Below are positions 1 to 11,200 of a DNA stretch of 64,000 nucleotides, piece after piece. Where the stretch lies: contig NC_081211.1 in NCBI RefSeq assembly GCF_902713425.1, positions 18,291,936 through 18,355,935 on the forward strand, given 5' to 3'. The stretch comes from Acipenser ruthenus. Lineage: Eukaryota; Chordata; Actinopteri; Acipenseriformes; Acipenseridae. Below the pieces are notes generated by a model. It had not been told where the DNA came from. It searched no databases and saw only the letters and a list, made by a program, of their open reading frames with translations. The number at the start of each line of letters is the position of its first letter. The first letter of the stretch is position 1. The position numbers and the translations under genes are program-made.

Positions 1-1155
1 TTCGGTCAAGACGTGCATTTGCTGCAGATGGTATTACAGTCAGTTTGTCGAAAAGATTAAATCCATCTAGATATGCTTTCGCATTTGTTTCATGCAGTAC
101 ATATACCTCTGGAAGACTGGTAAGCAGAACAGGGAAAGAAACGCTGGACAAGATAATGTGTCGGATGTCAAAGTGGATATGAGAATGGCAGTGATGAAGC
201 CAGTTTGCTTGAAAACATTAAAAGTAGACCGGACATTTCCATCAAAGGATTTAAAAAATCTGGAATTGATCGGATGCAATCAGAAACCCAGAGGCAGTGT
301 AAACTGTGCCTGTTACTGTAGGACTGTTCTCTTTTTTTTTTACGTTAAGGGCTTTTTTATGTTAGGTCTGTTCTCTGTTTTTTATGTTAACAGCCAAAAT
401 TGTTTATGCCATTTGTTAGAAAGTCTGTAACAAAATGGTTGATTGTTATTGTCGATGCGTTGTAGATATTACTAAAGACACCCACCGAGCTGGTATCGCA
501 AAGTCCATAAACAAAACAAAACGTTAGAATAAATGAGTTCTGCACTGTATAGAACTGAGCTGATTTTACCAGTGCTTGCTAGTCTAACTGATTAGAAGAC
601 CTTCTTTGTTGTTCTCCAAGTTGCTGCAGTGACATTGTAGATGCTAGTATAACAAGTTAGTGTAAATGAGATCCTGTTTTAGCAGACAGATTTCATTAAG
701 TAAACACTTATTTGAATCTTTTTGGAATTAAAAGTATAAATGCAAAACTGCTTTTCATTTTCCTTTGTGAATGTGCTAGGTGATAAACGGCAATTCCAAA
801 ACCGTCAAACTCCACCAAGGTAGCAAACCCGCCGAATTTAATACCAGCCAAAATGTCCTGTTGTGTGGTATGTTCCCACCCCCTACAACATTTTTGATTG
901 ACATTTATTGATAATTTCCTCCCAGCCTGAATTCAGACTTTAGAATTCAGGCCAGCCCGAGGGGTGAAATCGGACCAGAGAATTCGGGCACCTGGCTATG
1001 TTTACGATTATAGAACACACATGTTTAGGTAAAATGGGGGTCCTTTTGTACTTTAAAATAACTTATGAAAATTAAACATTTAACAATGCACAGTCAGGTC
1101 ACTCCCTGTGTTTCATGGGATTAATAATAACCACAATGTTTTTTTTGTTTTTCAG
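1..1155 (+). other. Non-coding sequence and intron before the last SLC35A4 exon
   Basis: I find no convincing coding exon here. The known first part of the SLC35A4 microprotein (a short acidic, coiled-coil-like N-terminus) is not recognisable, so its upstream exon probably lies before the window. The end of the stretch is an intron: a T-rich tract followed by CAG at 1153-1155 is a good 3' splice site. Part of the stretch (about 660-760) resembles sequence near 36.2 kb and may be a dispersed repeat. Confidence 0.5.
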
Positions 1156-1353
1156 GGTGGATCTTTGTTGGCCTCTCCCTTCCTTAAGGGATTTCTGGCT
1201 GGCTATGTAGTAGCAAAGCTACGCTCCTCTGCTGTGATGGGTGTGTTAATAGGAACATGCACAGGCATCTACGCTGCACAGAGCTTTGATGTCCCTAATA
1301 TAGAAAAGACCGTCAAGGACTATTTCAACTCCATTAAGAAAGGACCGAACTAG
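1156..1353 (+). CDS. SLC35A4: C-terminal exon of the SLC35A4 upstream-ORF microprotein
   Basis: This exon encodes about 65 residues ending in KKGPN and a TAG stop. It contains SPFLKGFLAGYVVAKLR, GTCTGIYAAQ and VEKT/IEKT-like segments that I recognise from the human SLC35A4 microprotein (about 103 residues, ending RKGPD), a mitochondrial inner-membrane protein translated from the 5' leader of SLC35A4 mRNA. The hydrophobic run from PFLKGFLAGY to TGIYAA is the single membrane segment. Coding starts at a polypyrimidine-CAG acceptor (1155), which fits the human gene where the microprotein is also split by an intron. The ATG at 1108 lies in the intron and is not the start. The SLC35A4 frame begins about 1 kb downstream in the same exon, so the mRNA is bicistronic. 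Confidence 0.88.
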   Translation, partial: GGSLLASPFLKGFLAGYVVAKLRSSAVMGVLIGTCTGIYAAQSFDVPNIEKTVKDYFNSIKKGPN

Positions 1354-1671
1354 AGGAAACATCTATCCTGCCAACTGGAGGCAGAGAAAAGGAACTGGTA
1401 CCTGGAAGCAATATTAAAACCAAGAACGCTTTTCTCTGCATTTATTACTCTCATAGGCTTTAATGTTATATTTATTCTGCAGTGGAGTGGTTAGTTTTGG
1501 GACAAAGACTTTTGCAGGCTGTAAATAATAGAGTTTGCAACACAGGGTCCAAGACTTTGCATTTTAATATTGATTTTCAAAAGTTCTGTTGCAAAGAGTT
1601 ACTGGTTTCTTGTTGCACCAATGAGAATCTACTTTTGCAACTGCACAGTCTTCTTTTAGAATTTTTACTTT

Positions 1672-1746
1672 ACTTGCCTTAAATCTTTTTGAGATGTAAA
1701 CAATATTTGTTTACTTGCCTTAAACCTTTTTGAGATGTAAACAAAT
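1672..1746 (+). repeat. Short tandem duplication in the SLC35A4 leader
   Basis: Two adjacent copies of a segment of about 40 bases share TTTTTGAGATGTAAACAA and ACTTGCCTTAAA. It lies between the microprotein stop and the SLC35A4 start. Confidence 0.6.
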
Positions 1747-2355
1747 TCAAAAAGACGCAGCTTTTTTTTTTTTTTTTTTTTATTCTGTCATGAATAAGAT
1801 ACTGAATGATTGAAACTACAGTTAAATACAGTAAGTGAAATATTTTAATGTTCCAGTTTTCACTTAAGATTAGAAATAAAGCACTCGTCCCTGTTTAACC
1901 CTTGGGTGTTTAAGCAGAATAGAAATCTCAAATACACTGTGTAAGAGAGGATAACTTGTCAAAGTGCATGCACAAAATAATGGACTACCAAACTTTGCCT
2001 TCTCATTCTTAGTTCACATATTGTCAGGGATATACACAGTATTTTTTTATATAAAAAATATCAATCAGATAGCTGGTTACTTGCATTTTGTCTTCTTTGA
2101 GCTGTGGGCATTGTCAGTGATTGTCAGTGAACCTTAATGATGAACCTTTCATGTGTATTGCATTACATTTTGCATTGTACTGTAGTATAAAGGTGATCCA
2201 GATAATGTGTAATCAGTAGAAACTTTATATCCATGCTGGTACAGTTGCATTGGCAGTTTATGAGCCCACCATTTGGTTTTTGCAGTAGGTTGGCCTGAAT
2301 CTATCTGTTTGTGTGTATTACCCAATGATCTGGATTGTGATGCTGGTCCTAAAGC

Positions 2356-3336
2356 ATGATGATAATTAAAAATATGGAATCTGCAGACCTGGCTGCTCCT
2401 CAGAAAGGGCACAGGGTCACACAGGTCTGCTGGGGGCTCCTCCTCGCATTGTCTGTGCTTATCTATGGCTCCCACGCCCCATTGATTACCCTGTGCAAAG
2501 TAGACAACAAGATCCCATTCAGCTCCTCATCCTGTGTTGTCCTAATAGAATTGGCCAAGTTTATAGTCTCGCTGGGGCTGCTATTTCTCCGTGGTCGGCA
2601 CTCCTTGCACATTGCAGTTTCCTGGAAACACGTTGTACCCTACGCAGTCCCAGCCTTGCTCTACGCAGTCAACAATAACTTGGTGGTTTTCATGCAGGTC
2701 CACATGGACCCCAGCACCTTCCAGGTCCTGAGCAACTTGAAGATTGCCTCCACTGCCCTCCTTTATAGCGCTGCCTTGAGAAAACGGCTTAATCGCAGGC
2801 AGTGGTTGTCGCTGGCTTTGCTGATGGCAGCAGGGATATGCCACACACACAGCAGCATGGGCACACCCAAGCAGAAGGTGGATGAAGCCATACCTGGAAC
2901 ACAGTTTCACATCACTGCCCTGGGCCTGCTACTGTTGCTTGTGTACTGCATTGTGTCTGGCTTGGCTGCTGTCTACACAGAGCTCATCCTTAAGACTCAG
3001 AGACTGCCTCTGAACCTGCAGAACCTCTTCCTCTATTTCTTCGGGATTGTAGTGAACTCGGGCGCCCACCTCGCCAGTGCTGAGGTCAGCAGTGGCTTTT
3101 TCGATGGTTACTCATGGTGGGTGGGGGTGATCGTGGTTACCCAAGCTCTGAACGGGTTGCTCATGTCTGTCGTCATGAAGCACAGCAGCAACATCACCCG
3201 TCTCTTTGTCATCTCCTGCTCCATGCTGGTCAACGCTGTTTACTCTGTTGCGCTGTTTAACCTGCAGCTTACTCCACTCTTCTTTGTTTCCGTTTTCTTT
3301 ATTGCAGTGGCCATTCACTTATACTACCATGTGTAA
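2356..3336 (+). CDS. SLC35A4: SLC35A4, nucleotide-sugar/CDP-ribitol-type transporter
   Basis: This intronless frame of 326 codons encodes a ten-pass membrane protein of the SLC35A nucleotide-sugar transporter family, which acts in the Golgi. Diagnostic stretches shared with mammalian SLC35A4 are YGSHAPLITLCKVD near residue 37, LLYAVNNNLVVFMQ, MDPSTFQVLSNLKIASTALLY near 117, VYTELILK, LPLNLQNLFLYFFG and LNGLLMSVVMKHSSNITRLF near 270. The length equals the human protein (324). Two other in-frame ATGs follow at codons 2 and 7; codon 7 has the best context (A at -3, G at +4), so the mature start may be six residues shorter. The microprotein frame lies upstream in the same exon, which in mammals keeps translation of the transporter low. 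Reported substrate preferences for the family member differ between studies, so substrate is left open. Confidence 0.95.
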   Translation: MMIIKNMESADLAAPQKGHRVTQVCWGLLLALSVLIYGSHAPLITLCKVDNKIPFSSSSCVVLIELAKFIVSLGLLFLRGRHSLHIAVSWKHVVPYAVPALLYAVNNNLVVFMQVHMDPSTFQVLSNLKIASTALLYSAALRKRLNRRQWLSLALLMAAGICHTHSSMGTPKQKVDEAIPGTQFHITALGLLLLLVYCIVSGLAAVYTELILKTQRLPLNLQNLFLYFFGIVVNSGAHLASAEVSSGFFDGYSWWVGVIVVTQALNGLLMSVVMKHSSNITRLFVISCSMLVNAVYSVALFNLQLTPLFFVSVFFIAVAIHLYYHV

Positions 3337-3668
3337 AATGTACAGGTTACGGTATTATTCCTTCTGAACAATAAGGACATTTTTTATTTTGTATTGGATT
3401 TGGTCCCTAGGGAAGAAATAGTGAGCATCAGTCTGCTGGTTAATGTTTTGAATCCCGTCTGAGCTACATCAAGACCACTAAGGGCAACACACACTTGACC
3501 ACCGTTTGGCCAGTCAACTGCTCAACAGAAACCACTAATAGCAGCGTGTGGCTATAACTGATCTACAATATCTGAATAATTTAAGGACAACTGGATAGTT
3601 GTGATGCAGACAATTGTCTAAATGTAAGCTGCATTTTTTTGTTTTTGATGCAACTAGGATTTTTTTTC

Positions 3669-3720
<52 letters not shown>

Positions 3721-4280
3721 TCAATTGATTGTTTCTTGGTGCTTTACATCATGTGTGTATTTTGCTGTGAAACTTGCATGGGTCTTCTTTTGTTCTATTT
3801 GAATTTCCACAGGTTGTCTTTGATGCATTGCAGTTCTTGCACAATGTTACCTTCTGCCTAGCTACCATTTACCAACAGCATGTATAAATTGTGCTATCTT
3901 GAGAAAAAAGGCCAACATTTATTTGTCACTGATGTACTTTGTGGATTTAGATGGGAACATGTGATTTTATTTTCTCCACTGTCGCCATTGTTACAATCTG
4001 TAACAGCCTGTGACTGTATAGGGATAACAGTAACTGCCTCGTGTCACTTAAGGCAGTGTTCTCCAACCCCCTGTCTTCGTAAACCTTGCCTTCGTTTTAC
4101 ATATTCTTAGTTGATCACGTTTTAACCTCATTGGGATGATTATAAAATTGCCATTAAATAATGCCTTCGTTCACACTTATTCCCCTATGTACAGAGCAGT
4201 TGGAGGTCACTGGTGCTCTGTTCTTAATGCATATATTACACCTGTTTCTCTATTCAATAAAGTGACCTATACAAACATCT
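3337..4280 (+). other. SLC35A4: SLC35A4 3' UTR with AATAAA signal at 4256-4261
   Basis: About 0.9 kb of non-coding sequence follows the SLC35A4 stop. It includes an ATT trinucleotide array (about 3671-3720). The AATAAA at 4256-4261 is the most plausible cleavage signal before the convergent kinesin gene; I see no other gene. Confidence 0.5.
3671..3720. repeat. (ATT)n microsatellite
   Basis: Uninterrupted trinucleotide array within the SLC35A4 3' UTR. Confidence 0.95.
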
Positions 4281-4620
4281 TTCTATTAAATGTTTTTTCT
4301 TTTTTTTTTCATTTTACTCACCCCCCCATGGATACCTTAATAACTAAAATAATCTATTTAACTGTTAAACCCCAACACCATGCAAAGTGTTAAACCATCA
4401 GGGGATTTCAATCTTTGCGCATTTTTTCTGTTTGCAAATTGACCATAGGAGCTGTTTAATTTGCTCTGCGAAGTGAGGTAGGATTCACTGGGACATTGTG
4501 AACGGTCCTTTGCTCTCATACACATGCCAGCTGGGGGAGAAGTTCTCTTAGCAGTAAACTTTTTTTTTTTTTTTTTTTTTATAGTTGGGATATTTACATT
4601 TCTTTGCAATATTTATTTAT

Positions 4621-4624
<4 letters not shown>

Positions 4625-4690
<66 letters not shown>
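4625..4690. repeat. (TA)n microsatellite
   Basis: Uninterrupted TA dinucleotide array between the convergent SLC35A4 and kinesin genes. Confidence 0.95.
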
Positions 4691-4694
<4 letters not shown>

Positions 4695-5263
4695 AAATAC
4701 CATTGCAAGATATTGTTTGAGAAATGATCTAAAATAGAAAAAGAATTGCAAGAGACATAGGCAAAAATAGAGAAGCTGCTGTTACAGGACATCCTTTGGA
4801 GAAGGATCCTTTCAGAACTGGAAAGAACCGATTTATTTCTTTCTATATCGTTTACTGCAATGAACAAAACTATCCCCATTTGTTAATATGCTGTATAATT
4901 CCAGCTGCGTCTTGGTACATATTGACTTGATAGACAGGAATGTAGCTTCAGTGTTGCATTTGAAAAAAGTTACAGTAACATAAATATATTTAAAAAACAC
5001 ACATTAGTGTATAACCAGTGCTTTAGCATTACAATAAAGCTAACAAGAGGTAACAACACATTTTAAAGGGTCGGTATCGCTGCTGTGAGATTGTCATCCC
5101 AACAGCACTTTGGGGCTGGTGATGATTTGATTTGCTATTGTGTCCTTGCTGTTACACTAAGCTGTGATTCTTGAGAAAGTTGCTGTTGTTTGTCCTCCCT
5201 TGACATCCTGACAGGCAGACTCCTGAGTGATTTGAATCCGCAATGCTGCGATCCTTCTCCATC

Positions 5264-8200
5264 TTAGGTTGCAGCAGTATCTTGCTGACGACGCTGGGAG
5301 CCTCCAGGAACCTTCTTCACAGACAGCGCATCTCTGAGCTCTGCAAGTGCTAAAAGATGCACAGAAAACAGGTTTATTAATCGGTGCTTCTCTGGTGGCA
5401 CCTATTGAAATGTACGTACAGCTATGGCCAAAAGTTTTGCATCACCCTATAGAATTAACTGAGATCTGCTGAATAATGTTACATTAACATATTGATAGGC
5501 ATAATGCAGTAAGCAGTCACAAATGGATAATACTTTAGTGTAAAATGTAACGTGATTGTGGTGCACTACAGCTTTAAATAGAGATACCATGTTAAATGTA
5601 TGAAATTGCTGTAGTAAATGTCGCTGGTCCCACCACCATGTAGCTGTGCATTCTCTGCCTCTAGCTGCTGGTTGCGTGCAGACAGGTAAATAGCATCCTG
5701 GATGGCTTCCCTCAGCACAGTCCGATAGCGGCGGTCCAGGGCGTCTTTCTGTTCCTCAAACACCTCACGGAAAGCACGGAAAACCTGCCAACAAGCAGTA
5801 TGGTAGTGTACATTAACGCTTCAGGCCTCTAGGGGGAGCTGCCTCCTAAGAAACGCCAAATTGAATTGTAAAACAGGAGTGCGAGAATGATTCCAGGAAA
5901 TTGCGCTATTCAAAAATAATTCTATTTAATCTAAATGGAACATGAGTAATCCCCTGAAGGGATTTTGATATTACTTTGAAAATATGAAATAAATAAATCT
6001 TATGTGTGTCAGTTTCACTCTCAATGCTATATCCCCACTTGAGTAAACTGTCTGTTTTCATCCTATTTTCTATAATAAAAATCAAATTCAAGTGTTATTT
6101 GCATACATATATAATTAAAGTGGGGGCGTATGTTAGATAAATGCCTATTTTGGTTTCAGTTAAGTCCATCTTATTTTCAAATACCGTACTCACACTGATA
6201 CATATCAGTGTTAATACAGTGATGATGCATCCTCGCTCAGCACTCACTAAAATATATCTTGGTACGAAAGAATATTATTTACTTTAACAACGTCAGTGGA
6301 AATGCTCAAAGTAATACATTTTGTCACTGCCCACTGCCTAGCTTTGAAAGGAATTCATAAGAACTATAACTAACTAGGGCAGCAGTGTGGAGTAGTGGTT
6401 AGGGCTCTGGACTCTTGACCGGAGGGTTGTGGGTTCAATCCCCAGTGGGGGACACTGCTGTTGTACCCTTGAGCAAGGTATTTTACCTAAATTGCTCCAG
6501 TAAAAACCCAACTGTATAAATGGGTAATTGTATGTAAAATAATGTGATATCTGTATAATGTGATATCTTGTAACAATTGTAAGTCGCCCTGGATAAGGGC
6601 GTCTGCTAAGAAATAAATAATAATAATAATAATAATAACTAACTATTTGTCTCCTCATCTTAGGTAATCCTTTTAACCATCTGCATAATGATCTTAACTA
6701 GTATGGTAATGCCTTACGAAAGCCTACTCTTAGTAACATGTATAATGTAATGGGTATATCAAATAAATACTTGCTAGTAAGTGTCAGCTATTTCAAGTTT
6801 TACCACACACAGGCCCTGATGGGAACCTGACCTCAGTGTACTCTGACCTGCAGGCTCTGTGCTCGGTGAGAGTCCAGCTCCTCAGAGTATCTCCTGTGCA
6901 ACTTCTCCAGGTCTCGCTCAGCCTCGCACTTCTCCCTCCGCAGGACTTCCAGCTGAAGAACCAGGACCTCCGTCTCCCTCTGCAGCCACCAGATCTCTCT
7001 CGCAGGCTCCCCTTCACACTGGAACCACAACACAAGAACCATCAACCTAGAACTGCAGCTCTATCTCTATCACCCTTCAGTCTCACACTGAACTGCAGCT
7101 CTGTCTCCATCACCCTTCAGTCTCACACTGAACTGCAGCTCTATCTCAATCACCCTTCAGTCTCACACTGAACTGCCAGTACCCTGAACAGAGACTTCCC
7201 AGACCGGGCCTTGCCTCCGTGGTTTAGTAGCTTGGTAACATCTGTAGGTTCGGCAGGTGAAAAGAGGCAATTGGTTTGACAGCGAGAATGTAGCTCTCCT
7301 GTTGATTTTCAAGTTCTCCCGATCAGTAAATTGGTTGCATTTCAAATTAAGCAGTAAAACATGGGTATAATAACCACACACACAAAAAAAAATGTTGTGC
7401 CCATTTGAAGCAGTTCTCTTTCTCCCACTTGTTGTTTGAAGGAGCTATAATGCCAGGTGAATCAATTACAAACAAAATAACATTACATACATTTTGATAG
7501 GTTTCTCCTTCTCATCAACAAGTTCAGTTGACTTTTTCTCACCTCCTTAGCCTGCAGCTCCTCTTCCATCTTCAGAAGCTCCCCCTGTATGAGGGTGGCG
7601 TGTTCCTCCTTCAGTCTCTTCCTTCTGTTTAGGGCCATGGTATATTCCAGCTCCAAGTCAGCAAGCTGGGAACTACCATCTTTTGCCTGCTGTGGGGGGG
7701 GGGGAGGAAAAGTTAACAACTTATTTGAAGATTACATTTTTTTTAAACAGTTGAAAATGAAATGCAGTGTGTAAAACACAGTAAATTCATTGCAGAAACA
7801 TGAAAGAACCTTGTATGGTAAACATTTATAAGGAATATTGGACTTGGTTCAGACTGAGATCACTCACACCATAGATGGCAGTAGGATGTACATCTCACCA
7901 TGGCAACCCCTGGGGTGGCAGTGTGTTGACTTGTTTGCGTCATACTCCTCTGCTCCCACCCAATCGCTTCCTTCAGCTGTTGAATTCTGCTCAGTCGCTC
8001 CTGGTTCAGGTCCACGCTCACTTTTCCACCTACAGAGTGGAATATATATTCAGGGCTTAGGCACCTGCCATAGAACTGTCAATAGGGTGTAGGCCCCCCA
8101 TGGTATTCTAATGGTATTCTAATGGTAAAGGGTACCGCTAAGAAGTTCCTCCATCTCTGTCCTGAGCTGCTCCTGTAGTTGCTGGATCTTCAGCTGGGTG

Positions 8201-11200
8201 TCACGGTTCTGGGGGGTGGGGTCTGGTTTCTCAGAGTGGGACGGTCTGGGTTGGCCCAGCAGCAAGCCCTGTAAGATCAGAAATACTAACGGAATTGATG
8301 TTGCCTGCCAGGTTGTTTTCCAGATGTCCCCACAAAAAATTGTATTTTAAAATCTACAAAAACAAGTTAGTTTTGTACTGAATTGGTTTAAACAGTTTAA
8401 TGGTATGCGATCTGCAACTGCGATTGAGTTGAAAAGGTTTTGAAATCGCGTTTGTTTTCTACCAGCAAGAAAACATGAACACAATTTGAACCTAGAATGA
8501 ACTTTGAATAGGCACTGAGATAATAATAAACTACGGTTCATTTTTTGGCAGAAGCAGTATTGATTATTTGTCAGATCGGTCCGTAATCTCTGGTAATTGA
8601 TTATGTGGAACGTGTTATTGAGATTGCATGTCAATGAAACAGGGACTGTGCATTATCCTTCACTGGGGAAGTAGTTCTTTAAAAATAAGATTCCTTTGTT
8701 CTCTTTGTGATGAGCAGGGATATTACTTCTAGCTTGCTGATTCTCCAGCCACTGGCATTTAATATGTACAGTTCTGTTTTGTTATTTAGCAATTCAATAA
8801 TTCATGAATCTGGTTAATTCTAGGTCATACATTGTACCTGTATAATACTTGCCTAAGGAGCCTTTACCAATTCACTATCCTCTATAGTGCTACACTTTGC
8901 TATACCGGTACATGTGTATGCTTTTGTAAACTTCAGTAAACTCTAGTTGTTATTTATACCTGAACTCCCCAAGTAGATTAGACCAGTTCCACCCCCTGCA
9001 TGCAGTCTCAGCAGGCACACTGCTTGAGAAACTCCCATGCTGACTAACAGTAATACCAACCCGCGCAGCGAGGCGGATTCTTCTATTTGCTTCAATCTCT
9101 TTTGATCTCGCTTTCTTCTTTTCCCATTCCTGGTTCTTCACAATCTGAAAAGAAGATTACACGAAAACATATTTATGTCATTTTCTGCTCCACCAGACAG
9201 TATGCCTCCCACGAGTAACATCAAAGAGAATAATCATCCTTTCCTTTTCTATAATATTCTGTACTGTATAGAGCTTTTCATCGCCAGGGCCAGTGTTATC
9301 TGGAGACTTGTATAAAGGATACCTGCCAAAACAGGTTGTTATTTTATCAGGTACACAATATCTTGTCCTGTTCACATATATCACAACCCATTTACAAAAA
9401 TGTCTTCTGAATTTATATATCAGGCCCTGATATTCATGTGATAGAATTTCTTTGTAGCAGACTATTTGTATTAAATGGCTTGTATATTAAGATTATCTAT
9501 ACTGTTTAATTCATTTTATTAAACCATATATTATCATTCCAAAAATGTAGCAGTATAGGGTGCTGGTTTTCAAAAATAAAGAAAAGGCGAGTGCAAAGAG
9601 TTAGTAACAGAGGTTTCCAGGCCTCTCCTGTTTGCTCATCCCAACCTGCAAAGCCTTAATCAGCTCCCCTAGCTGGTTGACACCCTCTCCCCCTGACTCT
9701 CCCGCAGACACAATCCTAGACCTCTGCTCTCTGATGTGGGCTCGCAGGCTCTGGGCTGCCTCCTTAGGGCTCCAGTGGCCAGGGGACACCTTCATCCTGA
9801 GACCCCTCGCCACCTGAGCCAGGGACAGCGCCCGGGGGACCTCCTCATCAATAAGGCCTGCAGCAGTCCAGAAAAAAATACATGGGAAAGTTGAGGAAAA
9901 AATGGGAGATTTGCATTTAAGAAGAGTGTAAAGAAACAGCTGAGGTACAGGTAGGATTAGTTCAATTGAAAATGTAGAGGCATATTTTTTTAAAGGAATA
10001 AAACAACTCTAAATATATTTAGAAACCACCTTCCCTTGGATTACATTTTAAAACCTATGATGATACTGTAACTGTGTGCAAGTATATAAATGCTAATATT
10101 TACTGGTACAGTATAAAAGCCACTATAACAATAATACCACCATCACTAAAATATAATACGAGTGTTATTCACAGGAAGCAGCTCAGTTTCTTGCTAGTTT
10201 TAGACAAGAAAAATATTCACTGATTCATTTGCACAGGCTTGAAAACAGAGCCCTCTGAGTTGTGTCCTGCTAGTTTTATATCATTCCATTATTCAGGGCA
10301 AACAGAACTATAAGAATGGCAGGGTTTGACAGCCTCAGCATGTAATTCCTGTTATTCTGACCTGGATGAGCCTACCTTCCACTTGTATGCAGTACAGGAG
10401 GACTGTATAACTGTTCCCTTCCAGTCCTTGATACAGCAGCATGGGCAGCAGTCCATGGACAGGCATTGAGTTGCTGTCTTTTAATTCCATTACTGTCAGC
10501 AAGGGGTTAGCACTGCATAGAAAGAATGAGCAACGTCATCAATAACTTCAAACTATCTTTATAGGATGTAAACAAACCTCACCTGATCTTAAAATTAGAA
10601 TGCGCAAAACACAAACCTCTGGAAAATGTATTGGGCAACACTAAGTTACGTATAGTTGAACATATTAAAGTATATAGAACTTGCACATAGCATGCAGAAT
10701 TTGTGTGGTTGGGATTTGACAAGTTAGAACAAGTTCTAATTTTCTTCACACACGCGTGGCAAATGTAATTTCATCTCACCCTGCCTACCCGTTCAAATCC
10801 TCCTTCCGTTCTCCCCCAGTGAGATCAAACAAGTGCAGCCTGGATCTGCAATACTCAGAGCTGCCACCAGGGGTCTCCTGTCTCTGCTCCACAGTGAGAG
10901 AAAACAACGAGCTGCATCTAAACAAGGACAGAAAAAATAACTGCTGCAGTTTTCCTAAGCAATTAGCAGTCTGAAATTCATTTCGTAAAGGAATAACAAA
11001 ACACCTGGTCATTGCTTTATTTTTATTCCCATTAAAAACCATGTCAATTCAGTAAAATTACTAATGACAATTTAATTCCTAGGATAAAGTGTTGATTATA
11101 TAATTAAGAATGGTTACTTCATACAAATTCAATATGAATTCAAGAATAGCACATTTTAAAACTACACATAATAATGTGTTTCGATATTACAACAAAGCTG

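Noticed and set aside
1108-1155. ATG at 1108 as start of the microprotein
   Set aside because: It lies before a strong CAG acceptor, and the residues from it do not match the known microprotein N-terminus.
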